From the NCBI RefSeq assembly GCF_021134715.1, contig NC_060026.1, positions 7,059,001 to 7,123,000 on the forward strand: 64,000 bases of DNA, given 5' to 3'. The DNA is from Daphnia pulex. Taxonomy: Eukaryota > Arthropoda > Branchiopoda > Diplostraca > Daphniidae. The position numbers were made by a program, and so were the translations under genes. The notes beneath the pieces were generated by a model that did not search any database, was not told the origin of the DNA, and saw only the letters and a program-made list of their open reading frames with translations. Positions 51,546 through 61,760 of this stretch are shown in pieces. The first letter of the stretch is position 1. Each line of letters starts with the position of its first letter.

Positions 51546-54014
51546 TTAAACAGCACCCAAGGCACGGGCGGCTGACAAAGCAGAGCTGGCGGCAGATCCG
51601 GTTGGAAGTAGGTCCTCTTTTATGAGGACGTGGCCAGCCCCCAAAGACACACCGCCAACGATAGCGTTGTTAGATGAGACGTCGTTCAACGAATTGAGCG
51701 GATAGCCAGTTCCTGAGCCTCCGCTGACCCTGTCGGATTTTTCATACGTGACTCCGCCCCCTTCTCTTTGGTCGTTCAGTCCGTTCTTTGTCAAAAAATA
51801 TTTGAAAAACTCGTAGACGGACCAGCAGATAGCCGTCGAGGGAACTTGAAACAATACACGCGCTTGCAATCCCTGAAAACAAAGAGAATAAATTGAGAAA
51901 ATTTGGTTAATAAAATGTCGCATGAATTGATTCGATGTTATCATAAAAAAAAAACAGGCACTGTGCCGAACAAACGACAAGCAAGTTCGACAAACAGCTC
52001 AAGGACTCGGGTTTCTGGGTGGCACAACGATGAAGCGATTTCACATTTCACGCAACTCGTATGACTAACCTTGTTGGCAACAAAAGGGGAGGAAGGTGAA
52101 TAGGAAGGCAATGCACCATTGCCACGGAATCGAAATTCGACGCTTACGAGTTAAAAAGGCTGAGCAATTTGATCCATAGATGTATATAGGTTGATTTTTG
52201 AAAATTAACTGGTGTGGACCCATAAAGAAGAAAATTATTAAATTTTTCACCTGAAAGAAGCCGCTCACACCGCCCAGTCGGTAAACCATTTTGGCGGCGT
52301 TAACAAATCCACTGATTTGCGTCTTCTGCGCTCGCTGCAGAACTTCAGCCTCCTAAAATGATTTCAAAATTGAGATTTAAGTTCAAAATGAAATCGAATG
52401 TCTGGAAAACAAGGAATTACCTGAGTATTCAACAGAGTTTTGCAGACGTCAAGCGGCGTGGTAAGGGCAGCTGCAAGGGCTCCTATGAATCCAAAATGGA
52501 TAGTTATTACATATCTCCTACAAAACATGAATAATAAGCGCACCTGAAACTCCACCCGAGACGACGTGACCTAAAGGATTGTAGGTGCGTTCGGGGTTGG
52601 TGGCATTTTGCATTGCCTCGTACACGATGAAGTGAACACACTGGAACGGCACATTCATGGCGAGTTGCGTGCCGTAAGAGCGATAAAAGGCGGAAAATCC
52701 TTCCGTCTTATAGACTTTTAGGGCACACTCTGTCATGGACCGGAAGGGGCTGTTGTACATCTGCAATCGCTGCTTCACCACTGTGAGCGCACCCAAGAAA
52801 AAAGAAACAAATCAAATTACATCCATCACATTTGATATGATGTACCTAGCAGGGGATTTTCATGTTAATTTTTTTTTCAAGGGAAACACAGTCGGTCATC
52901 AGATCATATGGATTTGTCAAAGCTACACGCATTAACTTTGTCGGAAACGTGATGGATACCTTCCGCTGGCGTCATAATTCCATCATGGAGAACAGTGGCA
53001 GCGGAGGCAGCTGCTCCCTGAGCCAAGTAGTTATGATGTGCTGAGCCTGTCGATGTGAAATCAACTTTCAATCGCTCATAGGCAGCAAAGTACAAGGCGT
53101 GAGCTGGTCCAGCTCCGGCCACCGTGACTCCAATTCCGCGAAGAGGTCTCAATGCCCCTTCATCTCTCATCATAGTCACCAGGACTGACCCGAGACTTCG
53201 ATTGGCGCTAACAAGACTCTGTAAACGGGTCTGCATGAGATAAAACAGTATATTAATCAAATGGAATGAGAGGGCACTTTTGAGAAATATTTTGAAATCT
53301 TCCAAAGTTCATGTTTTTATTGGCTTTATCAACATTTCACACACACTGCTAGCTTCGGATGGCCAATAGTAATCATAAACATAGAACCGCGCTATCAACC
53401 CCACTATCATTATCAGCTGTCCGGCGTACTAGCAGTGCAACTTGAGCCACAAGTTGATGTGGAAAGTTTCGACTGAGAGACACAGGTCACAGTGATAAAG
53501 CTACATCCTTCGTCATAAGCACACTCCCGGATTAAGATATGACCATCAAATAAAATATTTTTTCGCCCATTTCGACTTTTTACGTTGAGAGAAAGTATAA
53601 ATGTGAATAAGGCGTAAATGTAAAAGGCATAAATGTGAATAAGCCTCCAAAAAAGAAACCAGAAAAAATATATTTGTTGTCTAAAGACAGGTTATTATGA
53701 ATGCATCCAATATTTGATACCCATGTCCATCACATGCTAGCATACTGAATAAGAAATTTAGGGAAAATTCTAATTATGGAAACATGGAATGCATTAGACT
53801 AGTACAGACTGAACGATAACTTTTCTCCCAAGTCCCACCCAACTATATAGTTATTTGGCTCAAAAATTAAGGTTTAATGTCTCATCTAAATTACCTTGAC
53901 AGAGTCGATTGGATACATTACACAGTGCTCTAAAACTCCAGCCATGGAACCAGCAATCATGTGTGTAGTGGAATTCGAGGTAGGCAAAGACTCGTATTCG
54001 TCGAATTCAGCCAT
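51546..54014 (-). CDS. Mitoferrin, mitochondrial iron transporter (SLC25A28/37 type), 372 aa
   Basis: Spliced as complement(51546..51872, 52251..52352, 52421..52482, 52544..52780, 52960..53230, 53895..54014), 1119 nt in frame. It is a mitochondrial carrier with three repeats, each with the Px[DE]xx[KR] signature: PIDSVK (35-40), PAEVVK (128-133) and PLDVCK (219-224). The N-terminal [25 protein letters not shown] and the [14 protein letters not shown] stretch are characteristic of mitoferrins. Mitoferrins import ferrous iron across the inner membrane for haem and Fe-S cluster synthesis. After the sixth membrane segment (YEFFKYFL) a tail of about 70 residues rich in Gly, Ser and Asn continues, longer than the usual carrier C-terminus. 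The ATG at 54014 gives the expected short N-terminal leader before repeat one. It is the most downstream of three tandem minus-strand genes. Confidence 0.95.
53231..53894 (-). other. First intron of mitoferrin
   Basis: A 664-bp intron, the longest of this gene, between the first carrier signature and TRLQSL. It contains an internal near-repeat around 53600-53640 (GGCGTAAATGT / GGCATAAATGT). No coding signal seen. Confidence 0.7.
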
Positions 54015-54490
54015 CGTTTACGAGAGATAAACACTGGAATGAGTGAGAGGATGAGATTGACTTCGATGGTTTACCATCGAGAGCGCTCAATCGAATGATA
54101 GAGCTTCTTCTACTCCTTCGAATTTTCCAAGGTTCCTTTCGTTTAGTAGTCCTGCTACTTTTCAGTTTTTACTTTTAGTTGTGATCTGTACAAGCAGACG
54201 ACAGTACACAACAGCCGCCCAATGTTGCCTGTAAAATAAACACGTGGGTATCGGGCTTTCGAGGATTCTAAAATATAAAACTCATGACAATAAATATACA
54301 TATAAAAAAAATTATGTATTACTAATTTTAAATCCAGCTTCTCATTTTATTTTGTCCAAAAAAATTTGTCATGAATTTAAAATTGTAAATACACCATGTT
54401 GAGTATTTTCAAATGGCATTGCCAGTTATTCTTATTTTGGCATTATATCTAAATAGTAAATAATTTGATACATTTTAAATCATTTGTCAC
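54015..54490 (-). promoter_or_regulatory. Mitoferrin promoter/5' region
   Basis: The roughly 480 bp between mitoferrin and the SERAC1 poly(A) signal must hold the mitoferrin promoter if the gene is transcribed separately. A CCAGTG initiator-like motif lies about 20 nt before the ATG (minus strand, near 54034), with no TATA box at the expected distance. The distal half (54290-54480) is AT-rich. Confidence 0.4.
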
Positions 54491-54496
54491 TTTATT
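54491..54496 (-). terminator. Candidate polyadenylation signal of SERAC1-like gene
   Basis: AATAAA on the minus strand, 39 nt beyond the stop codon. Confidence 0.5.
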
Positions 54497-54534
54497 CAAA
54501 CATAAATTGGTACTAGTTGAATGGTTAAAATCTC

Positions 54535-57438
54535 CTATTTATGTTCAGGTAGTGTGAGAACTAGATCTTTTGGTGGAGATCCTACCCGAACTCCCAGAAT
54601 CAGCTTAATAAGGCGCTGGTAGATAAATGAATTTCTAAAAAAAAATAAAAAGATTCGGATGTTAAACAAAAACTTAAGACGATAAAGATGAAATTATACC
54701 TATTAAGAGGTTTACAAATTTCAAAATGGTCAACAGGTAAATAATGAACTTCACCAGCGGAAAGTAAATCTAAAAATCAAGAGATTAACAAAAAATGTAT
54801 ATACATATAAAGTATGGGTTTACCAGCAGAATTTGGTTCCACAAATTTGAACTCAATTCCCCATGGTTGTACTAGCGTTGCTTTGGTTTCCACTAGACTG
54901 ACAATTCCTATTGGGAATTTTAGCAACAAGTTCTTGAACTCTAAGTTCAGATTATCTAGTATGTTAGAGCCTGCATTGCACAAGAAATTCTCTGTAGATA
55001 AAGAAACAAAAAGTAGTATTACAACATTGTCTTTTACTCACCTTTCCTTAATTCTTCTACTTCTACAGAAGGAAGCAGAAGGAAACGCGCAGGTAGATTC
55101 AAGGTTGCTACACTTGATCCGTCGTGTGGGACGCTTAACATTAACAATGCTTTTGTGTTCCTGACTATATTCTGTAGCTCAGGATCAGTAGATTTCGAAG
55201 CTAGGGAAGAATAACAGCTAGTGAATATTCCGAAGAGAGCGGATCCACAACACCCTACCGTTAATTAGAAGTTGTTTCAATAGCAAGCCTCCCATGGAGT
55301 GTCCAACCCAAACAATAGGTCGACCTCCCACTCCAGCTAGCTTAAGTGAAAGCAATATTTGGTCTGCTCTAGAATTGATTGCACTCCTATTGTAATAAAT
55401 GATTTATAACAGGTTAAGATTTCTACTTTGTCTCAAAGCAACCAATACAAATCCCCCTTATTCCGATTTTTATGCTTCCATTACCTACGTGCATCATCCG
55501 GACATCGACTCTTCCAGTGTGACAGAGAAGTCGCATAATCGACACCTAGAATTCGGAGATCAGGAATGTCAGCCGGTAACCAGTCCCTGTAAAATAATAA
55601 ATTCCCATTGAAATTAGTAAATAAATAAAGATTATAAGGGTGTAGCGGGTCAACACAACCTCCTCTTTTATGGTTAATCTTAACGACTCGCACATGAGTA
55701 ATCATAAACTTTACCTAGTGAGCCAGCATGACATCATAGCTTATTATTATTATTATACCTTGGCCAGCATTCGCTATAGTCGCTATTCATGCCGAGTAGT
55801 TCACTCTGCCGCCAAGTCCATCCCACCCCTCCAAGAAGTCCATGAACGAAAATAACATCCATGCTCCATTTTTTTGCCTGTCGAGTGTCGATGCGATATA
55901 TGAATGAAATATTAACAAGTAATGTAAAGAAAATTAGTAAACATTTATGAGACTAGCAAAACATAGCGTAATTTGACCAACTACATTTTGTCTAACGCAA
56001 GGTTTCTTGCTTTCATCCTTATCCTCGTACAACGGATGCAGCAGGTAAACTGATCTATCATATACTCCACATTTGCGGCTATTTTGGTCCATATTAGCTA
56101 GAGCTTTTCCAGCAGCTAAATTTAGAGAAGCATGTTGAGGACCAAAAAATTCTGCTAAAAGGCCAATCCAACCTGTTTAATTTTTTAGGTTAAGTTAATT
56201 TTTTACGTAAAATTTATTACGTTTTAAATTCTTATACAGTATACCTGATTGAAAAATCTGATGATGGAGCTGAGAGAATAAAGAGATGTTCACAATTATA
56301 TTAACACACAATGCTTTGAGCGCTGCTTCCTTGTTGAACATATGCACGACTCGCCAGAGCGCGACAAGAAGTCCATTTTGCACCATTAAAATTGAGGATT
56401 CGAATGAACGAGACAGTTCCAATAAAGCTTGTAAGTACAGCTCTACGATTTGAACAATGTTTCCCGGATGTATAATTCTAGCAGTATCAGGATCCCATCT
56501 AAGATTGAATTCCTGGAATAACAAATGAATCATATTATACAAGTTTCATCAACTACTACATAAATGAAATACTTACTTCATCTTTGTCTTTTTCAGTAAT
56601 TTTTTGAGCAATGCTAAGAAAATATGTAGCACAAGTGTGTTGATTGGAGGTAGGAATTTTGTCAAGAATGTGGTTTAACACATCTTCTATGGGCTATAAT
56701 AGAGGATATAGGATTGTTTAAAAGACACATCATTTATAAGCTTTTAAATATATAATTTAAAACCTCAGAGGTTGAAATTATGTAAGCAGGGGGTTGTAGG
56801 AACAAGTTTAGGTTAACATTTTTTGTTCTTGCCAGTTTGACACTAACCCTGAAATCACATGCTTGGGCAATTTGCTGGGATAATCCAACTATATTATATA
56901 AAGAATAATCAGCAGTTATTTTACACTTTATAACCATAACCATAATCTGTAAATAATATATTTGAAGATACCATTATAATGTGAAGTAGCCAATGTTTTT
57001 AAAGCAGTGGAGTGTTCTTGAGTATGAGAAGGGAGTTCTGATTTAAGAATTCGAAGAAGATGCCAGGGATTTGAATCAAGACCAAGATGTGTTGGTCCCT
57101 TCATAAGAGTCTCCACCATTTGTTCAACATTTTTCAGTTTAGAGGTCATAGCATGAATCTCAGTTTCAATTACAGTTTGAGGAATAGCAATATAGCACCC
57201 AGCCTTTTGACGTTCTCTCTCAACTGCGGCATCTGACAATAAAGATGAAAACCGGCGGTTTAAAGAATGAATTTGGTATGCCAGAGTAGTTCCTCCTCTT
57301 CATAAAAAAGAAAAGATACATTGTAGTTTTCTATATGCTGATTACAAGAACTCGCTAGGAATTGAAATACCCAATTATAAAAATGACAGCTAGAGATTTC
57401 GGCAAATTTTTCCATTTCACTTGGCGATGTTTCCTCAT
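54535..57438 (-). CDS. SERAC1-like alpha/beta-hydrolase (645 aa, 13 exons)
   Basis: Spliced as complement(54535..54634, 54700..54769, 54824..54991, 55042..55200, 55259..55386, 55485..55586, 55759..55877, 55985..56172, 56245..56512, 56577..56693, 56764..56888, 56972..57297, 57371..57438), 1938 nt in frame. An N-terminal membrane segment (about 14-32, AVIFIIGGGTTLAYQI) precedes a helical region and a C-terminal lipase fold with DVIFVHGLLGG (oxyanion region, 371-381), GHSMGG with nucleophile Ser468, and VDHFEICKP with the probable catalytic His604. Order, spacing and length match animal SERAC1 (human about 654 aa), implicated in phosphatidylglycerol remodelling at mitochondria-ER contacts, cardiolipin composition and cholesterol trafficking. 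Two donors are weak (GTAGTT after RQN and GTTTTA after STSE), and the exon 2/3 junction was chosen by frame and homology. It starts 164 nt beyond the EXOSC1 stop. Confidence 0.94.
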
Positions 57439-57444
57439 TTTATT
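57439..57444 (-). terminator. Candidate EXOSC1 polyadenylation signal abutting the SERAC1 start codon
   Basis: AATAAA on the minus strand ends directly at the SERAC1 ATG (57438-57436). It is the only canonical signal I see in the 163 nt between the two coding regions. Confidence 0.35.
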
Positions 57445-57601
57445 TACATGCTTGAAAAAACTATAAGAATATAAATTATGATTAGAAAAAAGGAACTTGG
57501 AGAAAATGAAATGAATTGAACAGAAACGCAAGCAGTCGACAAAACACCAATAAAATAAAATCCGAAAAGCTTTGTTGTCAAATTTCATGTATTAATATAA
57601 T

Positions 57602-58513
57602 CTAGACGCCTGTTGCATTTTCGTTTGAAATTGTTTCTGGCGAAACTTTTGCAACTTTTCTCAATTCTTTAACATAAGTTTTTGGGCACTGCATTTCTTG
57701 CCATCCTACTGGAACCATAGGAGTACCTTCTTCACTGTATGCTATAACAACACCCAATTCATTTTCTGCTGTTGACAAAACATAGGAATGTGCATCACCT
57801 AATGAGAGCTAACAGCAACATGAAAAAAAATTTCATCTTAGAAGTCATACTCACTTTACAGTTGAAATAATGATCAAAATCAAATAATTACCACTCTTGC
57901 TAAAATAATGTCATTGGGACGAAAACATTTGTACATTTCAACCCTGTCCTTTTCTGTAGCACGCACATCTTCTTTCCTCAGCTGTCCTCTAAAGGGTTCT
58001 GCCAATACAATGTCCTTAACACACAAAATGGCACATCGTGCCCAGCGAGGATTTATTTGTGTTACTCTGGCTATTTAAAGGTTTAAGATGAAATTCACAA
58101 AATTCAACACATAATTTAAACAGTACCTGTAACCACATCACCAGCAGATGGAACAACTGTCTGTTCTTTACCACTTCTAACCTCTATCAGGATTCTCTAG
58201 GAAGAAAAGTTTGAACATAATATTCGGAAGTTCATTATTTCACACCAAATGAATTGTTTCACTGATCTAATTTCACTGTTTAACCACTAACCTTATCAGG
58301 TTGTGAAGTTACTTTAACAACACCTGCTAAACATGATGTGATATAACCTTGTCTTGTGTAAGTTCCGGCTCCTCCAATATATTGGTTATCCGACAGACAT
58401 ATGCGTTGTCCTGAAAAATGCAAACATTTTATCAAAATGACAACTAAAAAAATATGTTTTTTAATATTACCGGGAGTGCATATTACACATTTGTCTGATT
58501 CTTTATTCGTCAT
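57602..58513 (-). CDS. EXOSC1: Exosome complex component CSL4 (EXOSC1), 205 aa
   Basis: Spliced as complement(57602..57808, 57892..58070, 58127..58196, 58292..58410, 58471..58513), 618 nt in frame. The N-terminal exosome ECR1-type domain shows CTPGQRICLSDNQYIGGAGTYTR and GYITSCLAG. The S1 RNA-binding domain spans roughly residues 60-150 (GDVVTARVTQINPRWARC ... FRGQLRKEDVRATEKDRVE). The C-terminal part reads STAENELGVVIAYSEEG and EMQCPKT. These blocks align throughout with animal Csl4 (human 195 aa). Csl4 is one of the three S1/KH cap proteins of the RNA exosome, which processes and degrades RNA in nucleus and cytoplasm. The start MTNKESDKCVICTPG is the only ATG before the conserved CxPG motif in this exon that gives the expected length. 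It is first of three tandem minus-strand genes. Confidence 0.96.
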
Positions 58514-58725
58514 TTTTTTCGCACACCAGAACAACTTCGAAGTTAGAAAAAAACGTCGACTGCTGGGCGGCTCACGGGTGGGGTTCGTTAAGTGTGCACA
58601 CAGCATGAACTACTCTAATTAAGGACGGTATATTCTTCGGCGTTTCCTATGTCGGCCATGTAAATTTTTTTGTGGGAGAATCAGAATCAGAATTTAAAAA
58701 TTATCATAGAATTACCATATGTTCC
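58514..58725 (-). promoter_or_regulatory. EXOSC1 5' flank
   Basis: About 210 bp between the EXOSC1 start codon and a foldback element must contain the EXOSC1 promoter or its proximal part. No TATA box is evident near the start, as is common for housekeeping genes. Confidence 0.4.
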
Positions 58726-58957
58726 TATAGGGCTCTTCGGGATCTGTTTTATTTAGCCGATTTATCTGGCAACGCAGCATGGTTCGAGACTTTTTTAGGG
58801 CTAGAACGGGGAGAAGAGGGAGGATGGGAGGAATGGGAGGGAGGAGGGTGTCCTCCCATTCTCCCTCTTCTCCCCGTTCTCGCCCTAAAAAAGTCTCGAA
58901 CCATGCTGCGTTGCCAGATAAATCGGCTAAATAAAACAGATCCCGAAGAGCCCTATA
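58726..58957. mobile_element. Near-perfect 232-bp palindrome (foldback/MITE-like)
   Basis: Left arm 58726-58832 and right arm 58851-58957 are reverse complements over 107 bp with two mismatches that I can see, separated by an 18-nt G-rich loop. Terminal sequence is TATAGGGCTCTTCGGG. No protein is encoded; the apparent reading frame is incidental. Such high arm identity points to recent origin or ongoing homogenisation. Confidence 0.85.
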
Positions 58958-59013
58958 CCTAACATTTATTTTTATAGAGATATTTCCAATTCCTTAACGA
59001 AAAATTTGAAATA

Positions 59014-59221
59014 GGGCAAAACACCAGTGCCATCTAGGAACCAAACCTCCTAAGCTCTTGTTAGTTTGCAAGCAGATGCCCATGCATGCATACCGAGAGA
59101 AAGAAAAAACCACTCTCTTATCTAGTCCTCTGACATAGCTGCCTAACTATATTTTACCTTGTAGCGTATATTCTTAAGAGCTTAGGGTGTTTGGTTGCTA
59201 GATGGCACCGGTGTTTTATCC
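59014..59221. mobile_element. Foldback element with 46-bp inverted repeats carrying CTCF-like cores
   Basis: The left arm 59014-59059 (starting GGGCAAAACACCAGTGCC) is an imperfect reverse complement of 59176-59221 (ending GGCACCGGTGTTTTATCC). Each arm contains CTAGATGGCAC in opposite orientation, resembling the CTCF core. The roughly 116-bp interior is unique here. No coding capacity. Confidence 0.7.
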
Positions 59222-59549
59222 TTTTACCCCTACTTCTGAAAGTAAATTTATAATATCTTAATGATTAGTTTATTTCACTAAGATTTATATCTATAGTTGG
59301 AATCAGCAAAAAAAACTGAATTTAATGATATTTTTTATTAATGTTTTCATGAAAATACCCCACCCGACTAGCTTTAACAAGGCAGGATAGGCGAAGAATC
59401 CCGTCCTTAATTAGAGTAGTCCATGCACACAGTCAATCTCCCAATAGACGTTGCCAAAAGTCACGTGATGCCACATTTTACCCAATAAGATGATGCCTTG
59501 AGTACTCTCGACCATGCCTACTCTCGACATGGTACGGAAAGTGTGTTTA
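59222..59549. other. Short AT-rich spacer without genes
   Basis: It contains a local duplication near 59504-59530 (TACTCTCGAC repeated, followed by CATG). No coding signal seen. Confidence 0.45.
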
Positions 59550-59607
59550 ACAAAGCCAGGGGTATGGAAAGACCCCCATACCTTTCTCTCCATACCCCTG
59601 ACAAAGC
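59550..59607. mobile_element. 44-bp mini-element with terminal inverted repeats and target-site duplication
   Basis: A 44-bp insert (59557-59600) starts CAGGGGTATGGAAAG and ends CTCTCCATACCCCTG, 15-bp inverted repeats with one mismatch. It is bounded on both sides by the direct repeat ACAAAGC (59550-59556 and 59601-59607). CAGGG termini with a 7-8 bp duplication fit hAT-type DNA transposons. It is too short to be anything but an internally deleted remnant. Confidence 0.6.
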
Positions 59608-59635
59608 TGCCATGTCCCAGCAAATTGCGTGAAAT

Positions 59636-59722
59636 CTATTGCCATGCCGGTCCGACAGGGCAATAGCCATAGAGAGCTATTGCCCTGTCAGTGCTAAAAC
59701 CGCCACCTGGCGACGGCTATTG
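59636..59722 (-). mobile_element. 87-bp hairpin-containing element, copy A
   Basis: Bounded by CTATTG/CAATAG ends. A central perfect 14-bp stem (GACAGGGCAATAGC ... GCTATTGCCCTGTC) encloses an 8-nt loop. It is the inverted counterpart of 61556-61642, with the same length and closely matching flanks (CTATTGCCATGCCGGTCC). Confidence 0.7.
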
Positions 59723-61555
59723 GTAGCCTTTCTGAACCAAGAACAATCTTAATGGTAAAACTTTTAGGTTTGGTTTGGGTTTTTAAAATAAGATGCATAG
59801 GGTAAAATTACAAACAAATTTTATGACAAAAATTTTATTTTTTCGAAAAACACATGTCACGATATGATGTCAGCTACCTGCGTTATTAGCAAGGTATCCG
59901 AAGGGATGTTTATGATTTTTTTTTCATAAAAATCAATCAAATAGCATATGAGAAAGATGAACTTCAAAAGAAAAAAAATTGTAGCGTTTTTGAATCCATA
60001 TGAATACTATGTAGAATTAACGACTAGGAAAGTTATAATTTAATATGGAACGTTTAATATTGTAAAGTTATCCCAGAAAATTTTTCATTTAATTTGTTTT
60101 CTTATGATTATAAACCTTAATCTGGAATAAGTTAACACGAAAATAATTTCTCGTTTTTTTTTATTTTACTATGTTTGGATCCAACAAAACTAGAGTTAAA
60201 TTAAAGTAAGCTATTGTATATTAATTATGGATATTTTATAAAATTTCGTATCATTATGGATGAATAGTTTTAAAACTCGTTTATAGTAAGACATTTTTGA
60301 AAAACGCAACGCATTTGTTGGGTTTTTACCTGGTTTATTTACAACAACAAAGTGAGTCACCCTTAGTCTCCCCCCTTGACCTTGTTCAGTTGGTTGGTTG
60401 AAGGTTGAGCCGGAGTTCTCAGAAGTCAGAATGGGGTGCGAGGGGTTGTTAACGACCTTGAATAAACATCAACCAGCAACGTGACTCACCCTATCGACCT
60501 TTTCTGCAGATTGATTCCCACGTAACGTGTGAATCAAACAAGAAATACATAGGCTACGAAAGATTTGAACTACTTAACCGACGGGACTCCCGTTCTTCCG
60601 TCTCCCGTTTTATGCAGAACTGGCTGCGCATGGTTCATCGTTCACCCTCTTACGTCTGAGAGAATTAACGGAAATTCAATAGTCTAAAAAAAAAAAAATC
60701 ATGAACACAGGAAATATTGCCGTCCTGCTACTTTAAAAAAATAAAACTGGTTCACGCCTGTTGCACTGAATCGTTCCACTTTGAATGCTTTTCTTCCCCC
60801 GGGTCGATTATTTTTTAAGCACTTCAATCACCGCATATTAATTAACAAAATAACATTAAGTTATATTTTTTAAACAAGACGGATAGTTCACTGAATTTTA
60901 ATGATCGATCTGATTCCGTGACATTGAAATCTTTCATCTTTCTACCTATGTATTCCTGCGCCAATTATATTTTTTAGTTTATAGAGTTTCGTTTATACAG
61001 TTTTAATTAGTGTCCTGCCTTCGAATTTTACACAAGAGTGTGTTTACCGTCACTCGTGTACTATCTCTCTCAATTGATTTTTATGATACAAGAACCACCG
61101 AAAATGTTTTTTGCTTGTGTAAAAGATCACCCTCTCAATCACTGATTTGTGATTTGTGATTTTTATGTTTGATCCACTGATTAGTTTTCAGATTTCCGCG
61201 ATGATTTCTTTTCACATTAAAGTGCACCGTGTCTTGTATAGCGTTTTAACTAGCACGTCCCTTTAACCTTTATTATGCCTTTTTAATTGAATGATTACTT
61301 TTTTGCACTTATTTGCACTGAACGAGATGAAACAAAACGCTTACTGTTATTACGGTTATCTAACCTGAGAATTCAGTAACAATCGTAGGTATAAGAATCA
61401 TCATATCCATTATAGTTTGTGATGGGGACATAAATTATTCCACATACATGATAACACTCACATGATTCGTGAGTCGTGAACGATACAATTTAAGAAGGTG
61501 TAATAGGCCTTGACTAAAGAAAAAATGCAAAATGCAACATACGTAAAGTAAAATG
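59723..61555. other. AT-rich spacer between inverted element copies
   Basis: No gene recognised in about 1.8 kb. It contains a GC-richer island at 60340-60660 with two copies of GTGASTCACCCT (about 60352 and 60481) and an AATAAA near 60463, plus short GATTTGT repeats near 61143-61162. The island may be a decayed repeat such as a solo terminal repeat, but no target duplication was found. Confidence 0.4.
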
Positions 61556-61642
61556 CAATAGCCGTCGCTAGATGGGGTTATTAACACTGACAGGGCAATA
61601 GCCATAGAGGGCTATTGCCCTGTCGGACCGGCATGGCAATAG
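61556..61642 (+). mobile_element. 87-bp hairpin-containing element, copy B
   Basis: It begins CAATAGCCGTCGCTAGATGG and ends GGACCGGCATGGCAATAG, the reverse complement of copy A's flanks, around the stem GACAGGGCAATAGC / GCTATTGCCCTGTC with loop CATAGAGG. The stem-loop sits in the same plus-strand orientation as in copy A although the flanks are inverted. Confidence 0.7.
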
Positions 61643-61710
61643 GTCCGACCTCCACCAGAAAATGTGTTTACACGGGTAAAAAAAATTCAAATCACTATTT
61701 AAACATGTTC

Positions 61711-61758
61711 TACATACACAGTAATGTAAAATAGCCGTCGCTAGATGGGGTTTTAGCA
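61711..61758 (+). repeat. Partial third copy of the CAATAGCC element edge
   Basis: ATAGCCGTCGCTAGATGGGG (61731-61750) followed by TTTTAGCA repeats the left edge of copy B, and similarity extends about 20 bp upstream (CATAC ... GTAAAAT). It abuts the MITE beginning at 61761. Confidence 0.65.
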
Positions 61759-61760
61759 AC

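Noticed and set aside
58772..58792. B-box-like GGTTCGAGAC suggesting a tRNA or tRNA-derived SINE
   Set aside because: It lies in the palindrome arm, lacks the trailing CC and a foldable tRNA cloverleaf.
58672..58962. 96-codon plus-strand frame with Gly/Glu-rich centre
   Set aside because: It lies across the palindromic element and its loop; not a gene.
60316..60535. Possible solo LTR (TGTTGGG start, AATAAA inside, CA end)
   Set aside because: No matching target-site duplication or primer-binding site could be found, so only noted as a GC-richer spacer.
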